A DNA stretch of 64,000 bases from Yponomeuta sedellus. Lineage: Eukaryota > Arthropoda > Insecta > Lepidoptera > Yponomeutidae. Below are positions 11,152-20,514 of this stretch, in pieces (the first letter of the stretch is position 1; each line of letters begins with the position of its first letter). Made by a program: the position numbers and the translations under genes. The notes under the pieces were generated by a model. That model saw only the letters and a program-made list of their open reading frames with translations, ran no database searches and had not been told where the DNA came from. The stretch covers positions 986,591 to 1,050,590 of the forward strand of contig OW203736.1 of NCBI GenBank assembly GCA_934045075.1, read 5' to 3'.

Positions 11152-11547
11152 TTAATATAAATGTTTCAACCAGAATGTTTTTAAAAATTTTATGCATAAA
11201 TGACCGCAATTATAGGTGTTGTTTTGTTGATAGTTCATATAACTATAATAAACGTTAGTGTTTTTTGTTAAGTACTTGATTAATTCTACAGGTGGTTTTA
11301 AACCATAACTATCAAAGTACACGCTGTAATTATTTATCTTAATGTAGGCTACCCAGTGAGTTCCCGGATTTATTGAATTATCTAGATTCAGGATAGCGCA
11401 CTCGATGTTATTTGATTTGCTTGGTAAAGTGTCTCTCATATAGACACCTCGAAAGTATGGGATGTCCCGAGTATAATATATTAAATCTATATTACTCAGT
11501 GCTCGTCTGGGTAACCTTTTAACTAGTTTTTTGAAGAATGTACGCAC
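11152..11547 (-). CDS. Polinton adenain-type cysteine protease
   Basis: 131 residues, intact, short for the family. Adenain-like proteases mature capsid proteins. The catalytic set is visible in order: His64 in GTHWVAY, Asp79 in VYFDSYG, Gln107 or Gln108 in YQQNN, and Cys114 in NTYNCGHLC. The very basic N-terminus (KKLVKRLPRR) could bind DNA, which activates adenain in adenovirus. The gene overlaps the end of the upstream PLA2-domain gene by 25 nt in another frame. Confidence 0.9.
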   Translation of the reverse strand: MRTFFKKLVKRLPRRALSNIDLIYYTRDIPYFRGVYMRDTLPSKSNNIECAILNLDNSINPGTHWVAYIKINNYSVYFDSYGLKPPVELIKYLTKNTNVYYSYMNYQQNNTYNCGHLCIKFLKTFWLKHLY

Positions 11548-12251
11548 AATCCCTTACCTGTCTTGTATGGTTTGATGTATAAACCTTTGCCTAAGGAGAT
11601 CGATTCCATCATTTTATTGTGACGCACGGATTCAGAAAGATTTTTTTGGGCTGACTTGTAATCATTAACTGCTTTTGCTATTCCACCAATACCTCCAGCT
11701 AAAGAACCCAATGCTGATAGACCAGCAAAAATAGGAATGAGTGGAAGTATTCCTCCAGTTTTAGGGATGGGAATAATTCTTGGCAGCTTCATATTATTTT
11801 TCTTATGAAATATTTTTTTTGCTGCTAAGTATGCAAACTGAATAGCATCTTGAATATTTTTAGGTTTCTTTTTTTTCAGATGCGATTTTAATTTAGCCAT
11901 AGAAGTTTTGAATGATTTAATTCCAGCACCCGATTTAATTTTTGCTTTCATTACTTTATTCACCAACCATGATGCAACTTTTTCACCTCTGCTAGCATCT
12001 TCTGATTTTAATCGTTGCTTTGCCATCTTTCTTAGCTCTAAGTCAGCCTTATGCCGATCTTCTAAACTTGAATACTTTGAATAAGCTATGTCGTGCAGCA
12101 TACAAGCGCTGTCCAAAGGGTTTATGCCTTTATCGCCTCTTTGCAAACGTTCTTGTAATCGAGTACCTGGACCGCAGTAGTTGTAGCCTGGTAAGTGTAA
12201 CTCTATTGGTAAATTATTGATTAAAGTATTGAGAAGTCCTTTCCCTTTCAT
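11523..12251 (-). CDS. Polinton PLA2-domain, pVI-like virion protein
   Basis: 242 residues, intact. The N-terminal third is a parvovirus-type phospholipase A2 domain: calcium loop YCGPGT (25-30) and active site CMLHDIAY with His53-Asp54. Such domains breach membranes during entry. A basic middle follows, then a glycine-rich hydrophobic stretch (about 160-195) like membrane-active capsid-internal proteins. The C-terminus has two GKGL repeats around a KPYK motif, possibly protease-processing or capsid-binding signals. It lies between the integrase and the protease, as in other Polintons. Confidence 0.88.
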   Translation of the reverse strand: MKGKGLLNTLINNLPIELHLPGYNYCGPGTRLQERLQRGDKGINPLDSACMLHDIAYSKYSSLEDRHKADLELRKMAKQRLKSEDASRGEKVASWLVNKVMKAKIKSGAGIKSFKTSMAKLKSHLKKKKPKNIQDAIQFAYLAAKKIFHKKNNMKLPRIIPIPKTGGILPLIPIFAGLSALGSLAGGIGGIAKAVNDYKSAQKNLSESVRHNKMMESISLGKGLYIKPYKTGKGLCVHSSKN

Positions 12252-12300
12252 AACTAACGATGTAATGAAAAATAAGTTAACTAATCTGTAGTAATATACT

Positions 12301-13233
12301 TCAATGCTTTATTATAGCACTTTTATTAATCCAACTATTTTCCTCTTGACCTAAGCCGAGCCATTTAACAAGATATTTGTTTCCCTTTTTTTTAATTACC
12401 TTCTCAACTAAATAAATATTGGGACAGCTAGTTTTTTGCAGTTCGTGTTCGTAAAAACAACCTTTTATTGGTATGCAATGTTGATCTCGTATGTAATATG
12501 TTGTGGGTATAGATTTTATTACTTTTACAACAGTGAATAATTCGGTAGACCAGTTTGGTGTATATCCTTTTTGAAAATCTCCTTTGTGCTTGCTGATACG
12601 GACAAAGTCTCCAACACGAAATTTAATTTTCTTTGCAGGTAAGGAAGGTTGTGATTTGTTTATATTACATGCAACGAGTGATTCATTTAACTTGTTTATT
12701 TCAGACGGCATATGTTTTGTAGTGCGATGCATAGTATTATTATAGCTCTTAACTATATCACATAAAGGTTCTCCAATCCACTTATAATTTCCAAACAAGC
12801 TAAAATGTTTAAACAACTTGCTCTTCAAAGTTCTTATTAATCTTTCTACTATAGACGCTTTTTTTGTTGAATAAGTTGAATAATGATTTATTTTCCATCG
12901 GTTCGTAAGCTTCTGAAAAACGTCATTGTGAAATTCGGTACCCTTGTCGGTTTGTAAATTAGCAGGTGATCGGCCTTCTTGTAAAACCTTATCAAACGCT
13001 AGAGACACCTCAGTTTTTGTTTTATTCTTTAATGGAGCGATCCATGCGTATTTAGAAAAAGCATCGATGACTACTAAAATAAATTTGAATCCTTTGTTAA
13101 CCTTCTGATAGTTTTGCATATCAATCAAATCGGCTTGCCATAAATCATCAATCCCTTTTAAAATAACAGAACGACGTGGGAAATTTCTTCTAGCTGCTTT
13201 ATGGATTTCATTTACAACAGATTGTTTGCTCAT
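12301..13233 (-). CDS. Polinton retroviral-type integrase with chromodomain
   Basis: 310 residues, intact. It joins element ends to chromosomal DNA. The catalytic core has Asp35 (QADLIDM), Asp96 (LQTDKGTEF) and Glu130 (IVERLIRTLK), with 33 residues between the last two. The C-terminal 40 residues are a chromodomain (YLVEKVIKKKGNKYLVKWLG), which may steer insertion to modified chromatin. An N-terminal HHCC zinc domain is not visible, so either this class lacks it or the start is further upstream. The start overlaps the preceding gene by ATGA (13230-13233). Confidence 0.95.
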   Translation of the reverse strand: MSKQSVVNEIHKAARRNFPRRSVILKGIDDLWQADLIDMQNYQKVNKGFKFILVVIDAFSKYAWIAPLKNKTKTEVSLAFDKVLQEGRSPANLQTDKGTEFHNDVFQKLTNRWKINHYSTYSTKKASIVERLIRTLKSKLFKHFSLFGNYKWIGEPLCDIVKSYNNTMHRTTKHMPSEINKLNESLVACNINKSQPSLPAKKIKFRVGDFVRISKHKGDFQKGYTPNWSTELFTVVKVIKSIPTTYYIRDQHCIPIKGCFYEHELQKTSCPNIYLVEKVIKKKGNKYLVKWLGLGQEENSWINKSAIIKH

Positions 13234-13592
13234 GCTGGTTTCGATGAGTCTCTGAGTGCTACTATATGATCTTTAATAATATTACTCGCTTCTACCTTTG
13301 AACACTTCTCATCTAACTGTTTCTGTAGCAGTTGTATTTGAGTTTTTATACTTTTAAGTTCATTAATGAAATCTTGTTTTTTACAATATAATTTATTGTT
13401 TTTTTCTACATACTCCTTGCTAACAGCTTCATCTGCTGCTACAGCTAACGGTAATCCTCTCAATATACATTGTTTTAAGTCGTAAACTCCTGACTCATTT
13501 TTACTTAGCCCTGTGTTTATAGGAACCAAATTTAATGGATCTGACACACGCAGTCTTTTATGAACATGATGTCCAAATTTATCTATATTCAT
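13230..13592 (-). CDS. small fibre-like coiled-coil protein of the Polinton
   Basis: 120 residues. The middle has GLPLAVAADEAVSKEYVE, which resembles the short repeat (DAVNKKYVD type) found in trimeric phage and adenovirus-like fibre and neck proteins. From about residue 75 it is a heptad-like coiled coil (LKSIKTQIQLLQKQLDEK). This would suit a trimeric spike or fibre base at the vertex. It sits directly before the integrase with an ATGA overlap. The assignment is by motif resemblance only. Confidence 0.6.
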   Translation of the reverse strand: MNIDKFGHHVHKRLRVSDPLNLVPINTGLSKNESGVYDLKQCILRGLPLAVAADEAVSKEYVEKNNKLYCKKQDFINELKSIKTQIQLLQKQLDEKCSKVEASNIIKDHIVALRDSSKPA

Positions 13593-13660
13593 CTTGTAAA
13601 TAGTGTGAAGGTTAGAGTAGAAATAAAATAAAATATAGATTACATAAGTATTTATTCATT

Positions 13661-14605
13661 TTATATCACACCACGTTTTTTCAGTTCTGTTAAAACTGAT
13701 ACAATTTCATCATCTAAGCCAGTATTACCGGCATCTTTCGAAGCTATTAATAATTTCAATGTTTCAACTAATTCGTTTGGATCATTCCAAAAAATGTAAT
13801 CTACTTTGTTATCAACTTTTTTAAGCAATGATAAACCCTTTCCTTTGGAAACATTGGCGGAACATAATAAGGGTTTTACAATTTGTAAATACTTAAATCC
13901 TCTGTTGCTATTGATTGGTTGATTGGGATCATATTTACGTCGATGAGCGTTTGTGCTTATTAGTATAAATTTATAATTCCTTTTATCATCTTCAGTGATA
14001 ATGTTTAGATCAGGATTTTTTTTGTAAAGTAATTCACTGAGTCCATTAGTTTTGACATACGAATGACCTGCTATTTCAAATGCATCATTAGTTATGGAGA
14101 GCGGTGCTGATCCTATCATAGGTTTTCCATTTTCCAATCTAATTCCATAAGGTACATCTTTGAATACTTCTGATGATAAAGACCATGACGATAAAGACTT
14201 TGCATTTGGTGTTGAAGCACCATCCGAATTTGTTTCAAAAAATATGTCACTCATGTTATTTCTAAGACTTTGATTCAGTTCAGAGTCACTTATGTTATCA
14301 TCGCTGTTACTAGCATTCGATACCTCTTGGAGTGATTCCCTTGAAGAGCTAATTTCAGAAAATTTTCGTTTCTTCGTAGGTGTAGACTGTCGTGCTAAAT
14401 GTTCAAGCGAATCAACATCTTCATTACTTAACTGTTCTTGATACGGGGTTCTCGTTAGCTGTTTAAGTGGATCTGTTACTGGTTTGAACATAGTTTCTAA
14501 TGCCAACTCAGAATCCATTTTAGTATTTTTCATGTTTTGAACCTTCTTTTTAACAGCCTCAGCAGACTTAATTATTTGTTGTTTAATTGATTTTTCATCA
14601 CACAT
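13661..14605 (-). CDS. conserved arthropod Polinton protein, function unknown
   Basis: 314 residues, intact. The N-terminal half is charged and low-complexity, with a Ser-rich acidic region (about 95-135) and a basic KKRKF cluster that could be a nuclear signal. The C-terminal half (about 155-300) is compact and contains ITEDDKRNYKFILISTNAHR and a repeated Tyr/Lys pattern. I associate this with a domain of unknown function common in arthropod Polinton relatives (possibly DUF8207, from memory, unverified). It lies between the ATPase and the fibre-like gene. Confidence 0.72.
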   Translation of the reverse strand: MCDEKSIKQQIIKSAEAVKKKVQNMKNTKMDSELALETMFKPVTDPLKQLTRTPYQEQLSNEDVDSLEHLARQSTPTKKRKFSEISSSRESLQEVSNASNSDDNISDSELNQSLRNNMSDIFFETNSDGASTPNAKSLSSWSLSSEVFKDVPYGIRLENGKPMIGSAPLSITNDAFEIAGHSYVKTNGLSELLYKKNPDLNIITEDDKRNYKFILISTNAHRRKYDPNQPINSNRGFKYLQIVKPLLCSANVSKGKGLSLLKKVDNKVDYIFWNDPNELVETLKLLIASKDAGNTGLDDEIVSVLTELKKRGVI

Positions 14606-14686
14606 TTTTTCTTATTTTACAACTACTCGCATATAAAGAAGATAAGAAAGTGGCTTCTGATTTAAAAAAAACGGCATTTATGTATC

Positions 14687-15376
14687 TCACTCGTCGAAAG
14701 TAATAAAGGTGTCGAATTTCATTCTGTAGCATCCGTTATTTCTTTGACAGTCTTTATTAATCACTAAATAGCTAAATGTATCTTTCCAAACTTGTGAACA
14801 AAGTTCGCGAAATTGATGCCAAGGCATATCAGTGTTCACATGTTCATCATAAATATGACGTAAGTTAATATCATCCTGTTTGAATATGATGAGTAGATTT
14901 GCATTGTCGCGAACCAGTTGTTTTGGGACTTTGCTATAAGTTTGGTTCAAATAAAAACAGTCTATATTTTTATGTCTACCCATGGCAAAGTAATCACGAA
15001 TGTTATTTTGATTTTCACAGGCAACATCGTCGAAAATAATGACAGAATTTTGAGACGCTAAGCTTGGATTTAAGACTTCTTTGTTATCGCGATATTTATA
15101 ATAACGTATTCCTGGAACGAGATTCATTACCTTCTCTAAAAATATGTATTTTGGTTGATACAACGTTTTCGAATAAACGTACACGTTACGGAAATGTAAA
15201 CCATTAGGATGTAAAAGTAACCCAAGGACTAAGTTTGTTTTTCCGCAGTTAGACGGTCCGCAAACTATACAACGGATGGTGTTTGGTAAAAGCTTTCCGT
15301 GACGATATGTATTTTTTTCAGATCCTACATCAATATTCTCAAGATTTAGTGATGTAGGTTGTTTAACAAATTTCAT
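14687..15376 (-). CDS. Polinton FtsK/HerA-type genome-packaging ATPase
   Basis: 229 residues, intact. It is the motor thought to pump the element's DNA into the capsid. Walker A is GPSNCGKT (40-47), Walker B is SVIIFDDV (111-118), and a YLNQTY sensor-like motif and RDN follow. This is the A32-like group. It is the first gene of the - strand cluster. An initiator-like TTCAGTA is about 40 nt upstream (15411-15417). Confidence 0.93.
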   Translation of the reverse strand: MKFVKQPTSLNLENIDVGSEKNTYRHGKLLPNTIRCIVCGPSNCGKTNLVLGLLLHPNGLHFRNVYVYSKTLYQPKYIFLEKVMNLVPGIRYYKYRDNKEVLNPSLASQNSVIIFDDVACENQNNIRDYFAMGRHKNIDCFYLNQTYSKVPKQLVRDNANLLIIFKQDDINLRHIYDEHVNTDMPWHQFRELCSQVWKDTFSYLVINKDCQRNNGCYRMKFDTFITFDE

Positions 15377-15410
15377 TTTTGGAGAAATATGTTACCAGTG
15401 ATGTCCTCAT

Positions 15411-15417
15411 TACTGAA
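15411..15417 (-). promoter_or_regulatory. initiator-like motif upstream of the ATPase gene
   Basis: TTCAGTA on the - strand 35-41 nt before the ATPase start. It is preceded by GTGATGATCGCAT, similar to GTGATAACGCTG before the copy at 1524. It probably marks the late-cluster promoter. Confidence 0.35.
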
Positions 15418-15510
15418 ATGCGATCATCACGATTAAACTTCAGTATTTATCTGTGTTACTAACATCATTTCATTTCCTGCCGCAAGTAAAATTCAGAATC
15501 AATCAATATT

Positions 15511-15620
15511 ATTGGGTATTCTGGAACAGATGTAATGAGTTTGAGTGAACGACAAGCCGCGCCAACCGGCGCGGTGCGTCGTGAGCTCAAACGAATGGAA
15601 GCTGGTCCAGAATGCCCAAT
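15511..15620. repeat. 110-bp hairpin element beside the Polinton
   Basis: The ends ATTGGGTATTCTGGA and TCCAGAATGCCCAAT are inverted copies. Further in, GAGTTTGAG pairs with CTCAAAC and CGACAAGCCGCGCC pairs with GGCGCGGTGCGTCG. The arms cover most of the unit. It could be a small MITE or a folded relic at the Polinton edge. Confidence 0.65.
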
Positions 15621-15855
15621 AACATCCTACTTATCGATACTTTTATTGCACTTAAGTAAGTAAGCCTTAATGCTTAAGGCATTAAGTACAATCCGGGGGA
15701 CTTAATGCCTTTAGCCTTTTCTTTACTACCCACGAAAGAAGTATAAGGACTGCAGTTAGGACTGTTTTACTTTGGTTTAGCTCAGCACGAGATTGGTAGG
15801 TAGTAGTATGTGTTGCTACTATTTACGCACACGTTCGCATAAGCAAGGAGATCTG

Positions 15856-16160
15856 AGTGCTTAGTGCGAGTTTTTTAACTACTCGATCGCGTTAGCGTAA
15901 ACTCATATTTCTATGGCATCGAGGAAGCGCCACCTAGCGACAAGTATGGAAATTAAAATTGCTGAGTGCGAGTTGTAATGGTTTACGTTGAGAAGTGAAC
16001 ACGTTTACTAGCCAAAACACGAATAAACGCGAGTGCGAGCTGTACTGTGACAGCGTTTTGCCAGTTCGAACAGTTAAATTACTCATACTCACTACTCGAT
16101 GCTCGATTAACGCGGTAGTAAAGTTATTCTATTGGATCTGTCAAACTCGCACTAAGCACT
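15856..16160. mobile_element. 305-bp MITE, copy 1
   Basis: Perfect 18-bp terminal inverted repeats AGTGCTTAGTGCGAGTTT and AAACTCGCACTAAGCACT. About 95 percent alike by eye to the copy at 41256-41558. CTG flanks both ends, but a target duplication is not certain. No coding capacity. Confidence 0.8.
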
Positions 16161-17250
16161 CTGGCGGAGGCGAGCGACGTGGACTAACCTATGATTAATT
16201 TTCTAGTAGGCATCGTATGATAGTTGGCATCGTATGAAGCTTTGTACAAATCTGAAATGAACACTGAAAAACCTGAAATGAAATTAAATGAAAAGGTTTT
16301 ATTCAAAGTAGCGCAGAAACTGCGGCTTAAAGAACGTTACAATTCAAACTAGGTGTCTATTTCAAAATCTAGATAATTTTGGAGAAAAAATGGACAAAAA
16401 ATCGAAACTTAGTTTTTTCAAAGTCCTTAAAACATACTCGTAGAACTCATACATTGTACTGGTTTTAATTCCAGACATCATTGTCATGTAATCGTTTATG
16501 TTATAGTAACCTTTGGTGAAGCATCATAGCCACAAGAAGGGGCACTAGCACTTGTGTGCAAATGCCCGCTTATTTTGGAGTTGATCGGGTTGCACTGGAG
16601 GCTCCCGAGATGGCGCCCCCGGTCTTTTGTAGAGCCAATTTAACGTTTTTATATTGGCTCTCTTTGGTTAAGCTCACCGCGATTTTTGTTTTATCTTGTC
16701 AAATAATTTTCTGTGGCATGGACATTAAAAATATGTGAAAATAAAGAAAATGGAATAATTTTCATATTCCGCAACAATTTGTGCCCCCTGCGTGAGTGAG
16801 ACTCAAGACTTGCGGTGTATTGTTGACCGGCCGGTCTAGGGACACTTTTCCTCTCGTATCAAATCGAGTCTGAATGACCGTCTCCCTCCTGCTGCATGGT
16901 GGAGCTGAAGGTGTACGCTCGTTCGATGAAGAGGTAAGTGGGTTTCTTGCTACGCGGTGCTGGTGTCACTTCTTGTTTCTTTTCGTATTGGCCATTATTT
17001 ATATGCTCATAATACTTACTTATTTAATCTAAATAAAAAAAGTTCATCCGTACACAAGTACACCTGGTCGTGGCTATTTACACGCCACACCAACCTTTTT
17101 GGCACAAAGTGTACTTAACACATTTTCTGAACAGCGTTTCAGGCAACCTAAATATGTCTTCAGGGATTTTATTATTGAAGCGTATACAATGGCCCATAAA
17201 GGATGTACGTATTAACCTTTGCCAGCCTAAATATTATACAAATATTGTAA
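16161..17250. other. no gene; one repeat shared with 45776-45930
   Basis: 16285-16435 matches 45776-45930 (shared AAAGGTTTTATTCAAAG and AGCGCAGAAACTGCGGCTTA), an interspersed repeat of unknown type. The rest shows nothing I recognise. Confidence 0.5.
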
Positions 17251-17340
17251 CCTAATTCCTATATTTATAGAGAAATGCTCCAGTCCATCCAAAGGTGACA
17301 ACCAAGGTGACTTGAGCTATACCTAAAATACATATACCTA

Positions 17341-17411
17341 AAGGTCCCAGACCTTCCTGCGATACAGGAAGAGACCCGTGCCCCAACAGGGGGATATACA
17401 AGGGTTGATAT
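17341..17411 (+). mobile_element. 3' tail of a 5S-derived SINE
   Basis: Contains CCTTCCTGCGATACAGGAAG, GACCCGTGCCCCA and ACAAGGGTTGATATCG, the 3' end of the family seen in full at 44541-44918. It is followed at 17412-17510 by a piece of the SINE found at 6331 and 61036. Confidence 0.7.
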
Positions 17412-17699
17412 CGAAATGTCCCAGACACTGCAGCGTACGAGTGTCCCTTCACCCATCAAGGTGCCTTCTGTATAATTCATCTCATTACGTAGATCCAAAG
17501 GCCAAGTTTTTTAAATATAGTTTAGATATGGTAATTTTTAAGATTTTGTTGTGAGTACATATCTTAATTCTTCTTTTATAATATTTTGTCATATTTTCAT
17601 AAAGTTAGAACGATACAGCTTTTTTCAGTAATACGAATCGCCTACTCTAAGGCGCCCTACTTACAAACAGGACAAACAGTCAGTATAATTACACAATTT

Positions 17700-18070
17700 T
17701 TATTTTTAATGCACTACCCCGTGCTAAGGACAATTTTATAAACCTATTTAGAGGCGAAAAATTCCACCCATGCCGGGATTCGAACCCGCGACTTCTGGCT
17801 ATCCGTGCCAGCGCTCTTTCCAACTGAGCTAATGGGCGACTCACCTAACTGCAAAGTAGGTACTCGGGGCTGTAAGTGATGCAATTTACTTCAGCCAGAT
17901 GTCGCTGCCTGTACGTAATACAGAGAATAGTGTAAAGAGGTTCGAAATTTCACTGATGTCGGTGAGTCGATTAGCTCAGTTGGAAAGAGCGCTGGCACGG
18001 ATAGCCAGAGGTCGCGGGTTCGAATCCCGGCATTGGTGGAATTTTTAGCCTCTAAATAGGTTTTTAAAGT
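17700..18070. mobile_element. tRNA-like repeat, two halves head to head
   Basis: 17700-17842 is the - strand half, from the terminal motif AATGCACTACCCCGTGCTAA through the tRNA-like domain. 17843-18066 is a + strand unit with its own tRNA-like domain (GTTCGAATCCCGG). The halves are inverted relative to each other, joined at ACTCACCTAACTGC. Confidence 0.8.
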
Positions 18071-18216
18071 CAGTATATTGCAAGCAGATGCCTGCTGGCC
18101 GAAGCGCCGCGGCTGTCGCGCGCGCTCCGCACACTCAACATTATCGCGGAGCGAATGGATATTTTTTCGCGGTGCTCTGAGTGAATTCATAAGAATAGCG
18201 TTACAAGTGCTATCCT

Positions 18217-18424
18217 ATAACATAACATAACATTTACATACAGGCACATACATTGCTTCTGGCCCCACACTAGGATACCCTGTGTCGTGGGAACCAGAAA
18301 CAACGACATCACAAACATGTAAACATCCAAGACCTGGGGTTTTTTTTGTCCCCAGCCGGGGTTCGAACCCGGGACCTCTTGCATGGTAGGGAGATGCGCT
18401 ACCGCTGCGCCACAGAGTTCGTCT
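18217..18424 (-). mobile_element. tRNA-headed SINE, copy 1
   Basis: On the - strand it starts with a tRNA-like head carrying box A (GTGGCGCAGCGGTAGCGC) and box B (GGTTCGAACCC). The body contains GGTCTTGGATGTTTACATG and it ends in an ATGTTATGTTATG tail. A near-identical copy is at 30901-31115. Confidence 0.85.
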
Positions 18425-18429
18425 TAAAA

Positions 18430-19020
18430 CTAGATAAATAGGTTTATTGTTAATATTTTGTTATTGTATGTGCGTTCGACGGCGGATCAATCTTTATTAC
18501 AAGATCACGCGTAGGGTAACAGAATAAAATGCACGCATGTGAAAGTTGATGTGCTGTCGACTGTACCCCGGAAGGGCCAGCATGACGTCGGTGGGGATCA
18601 GCTCTTGTCTACCTTTACGTTCTTTTTTCTGGTTTTTATTTCTACCCTACAGAAACCTAGCATGACCATCTCGCTTAGAAATGCACTACTGGTGGACTAC
18701 TTCTGTCATGTCGTTAAATTAATATTATAATAAAAGATCACGTGTTAAGTTTTAATTGACATACACCTATTGAAGTTGTTGTTTTATCTATCGCACTAGG
18801 TATAAGCCTGTAATGATAGATGTAAACTTGTAAAAAAAAATTGATTCTTAAATTTAAAAAAATGTTTTCATCCACTTACAATATTATTAAACGAATGTTG
18901 CAATGGCACCATTGTGTAAGCGAGAAGTCAATGTTTTAAGATTCACTGTGTTGTCAGTGTGACTAATACTTATATCTGTGTCAAATTTTATCTTTCTAAG
19001 CTCGTTCAGTCGACGGCATA
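18430..19020. other. no gene or recognised repeat
   Basis: AT-rich sequence. I see only short chance reading frames. Confidence 0.4.
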
Positions 19021-19027
19021 TCCTATA

Positions 19028-19268
19028 CAGTCTATTTATTCTTACTTGTCCAATTTAGTAAACAAGACTCTAACCTTAAAATTGAGATTAGATGCCTAAA
19101 CTAGACATTTTCTCGCAAATGCATGAAAATTTTTATAAAATTGGCAGCGTGTTAAAGAGTGTTCCAGGTTACTTCATTTATGGAAATATGGCAGTTTTGG
19201 ACTAAAAAGTCACAGTTTAAGGGTAGAATCTTGTTTACTAAATTGGACAAGTAAGAATAAATAGACTG
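19028..19268. mobile_element. 241-bp Tc1/mariner-type MITE, copy 1
   Basis: Perfect inverted ends CAGTCTATTTATTCTTACTT / AAGTAAGAATAAATAGACTG continue to about 40 bp, and TA flanks both sides (19026-19027 and 19269-19270). No coding capacity. A second copy is at 23250. Confidence 0.88.
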
Positions 19269-19699
19269 TACATCCTTGCACTCTGCTCAGTCGTATTACG
19301 GGCGATTTTGCAACTAAATAATCGGCCCTGAACTAAGCCGAGGACAGACATGCAGATGTATAATTGGATACACTTGGCGAAAATTTAATTGGTATCGAAA
19401 AAAATTGTTCGTAGGCATAACTTTATTGTATCTCAATATGAAACAAAATAAAAGAAAATTTGCTCACAGCTTTACTTATAGGAAGCAGTTTGACTATCCA
19501 TTATTGATATAATGGATTGTCAAACTGCTTCATTGAAGAATTAAAATGCATTTAATTTTATTATCGGTTCAGAATAACAGATGAAACACTTTTACCACAC
19601 TTATCCATTATTACGCACAGCAGGCAATTTAAAATTAAGAAAACGCGTATTTCCTTGCATGAATCTCAAAAAGGAGAAAAAAAACCATTACACATTACA

Positions 19700-19825
19700 C
19701 ACAATTGCAAGGGAAATTGCTGGCAGTGGCTGGATGATGATGGCCTAGGACCGAGGCTGGCTTAGCCAGCCTAGCTTGCCTTGGGGGAAGACTAGTGTAG
19801 CAGTGGACGAGGATGGGGACTGATT
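19700..19825 (+). mobile_element. probable LINE 3'-end fragment
   Basis: Carries TGTAGCAGTGGACGAGGATGG, like the tails of non-LTR elements elsewhere here (28790, 49640). Assignment by resemblance. Confidence 0.35.
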
Positions 19826-19955
19826 AATTGATTAGCATTATATCAATAACATAAGCCATCTAAACACGATGTAAGGGCGATGCCACACTGGCATTGCGGC
19901 TACGTTGCGTCGTCGCAACGCAGTGCTCGAGCATTTTTCGTATCTGCATATTATA

Positions 19956-20326
19956 ATATCAACCCTTTGAATGCGCCCACTGCTGGGGCACGGGTCACTT
20001 CCTGCATCACAGAAAGGTTAGGCCATACTCCACCGACGCCACCACGGGGGCCAAGGCCGGGTTGGTGGAGGATTGTAAGACAGTGGCGGGCCTTACTGTC
20101 AGAAGTTATCAAGCCGCCCATAAGGCCTCTGACATGGCTTAACGACTGCCATTAAACGACAGCTGGCACTAACGGCTTAGCATGCCTTGCAAAGCACGGG
20201 AAGCGCTCAGATAAAATCCACTTGTGGTAAACACGGGTTTTCACCCATCTTGTACCTGACCTGATGTTGTTGCTTAACCCTAGTGATTGATTACAATCAC
20301 TCGTTTGCACTAGTCCACGAGCACTT
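19956..20326 (-). mobile_element. 5S-derived SINE
   Basis: Near full length. The 5S-like head is at the high-coordinate end and the 3' ACAAGGGTTGATATCG-type tail at the low end. Diverged copy. Confidence 0.75.
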
Positions 20327-20353
20327 ATTCATTAATATGTTGTAATAATTTTA

Positions 20354-20450
20354 TTAGGATACCCTAACCTTCCTGCGGTGCAGGAAGACACCCATGCTCC
20401 AGCAGTGGAGGTATTATATAATTCGATATCAACATACAAAGGGTTGATAA
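20354..20450 (+). mobile_element. 5S-derived SINE 3' tail
   Basis: CCTAACCTTCCTGCGGTGCA through AAGGGTTGATA. Its tail is merged into a palindrome (20412-20464). Confidence 0.6.
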
Positions 20451-20514
20451 CGAATTATATAATATTCCCCCACTGTATATTATGTGGTTTATATTCTTCA
20501 TATAAACCACATAA
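20412..20514. repeat. two adjacent palindromes
   Basis: 20412-20464 pairs TATTATATAATTCG with CGAATTATATAATA. 20480-20493 (TTATGTGGTTTATA) pairs perfectly with 20501-20514 across a 7-nt loop. Confidence 0.7.

Larger units (their letters stand above)
1524..15480. mobile_element. Maverick/Polinton element (ends not resolved)
   Basis: The gene set defines the class: protein-primed family B polymerase, DDE integrase with chromodomain, FtsK/HerA-like packaging ATPase, adenain-type protease, hexon-like and penton-like capsid proteins and a PLA2-domain protein, all within 14 kb. Replication-type genes run on the + strand (1594-8500) and structural genes on the - strand (15376-8609), meeting tail to tail at about 8500-8609. 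Known Polintons have long terminal inverted repeats and 6-bp target duplications. I could not see either, so the limits given are those of the gene block. A 110-bp hairpin (15511-15620) and unrelated repeats follow on the right. Nine of twelve genes are intact and two more are plausible spliced genes, so this looks like a fairly young insertion. Confidence 0.93.

Noticed and set aside
1524..15480. A free virus (adintovirus- or virophage-like) rather than a chromosomal element
   Set aside because: The flanks are ordinary host repeat-rich DNA, a host SINE is inserted in the polymerase, and a chromodomain integrase is present; an integrated Polinton is the simpler reading, although the classes overlap.
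16556..16738. 60-residue + strand frame at 16556
   Set aside because: No similarity, poor context and no splice or promoter evidence.
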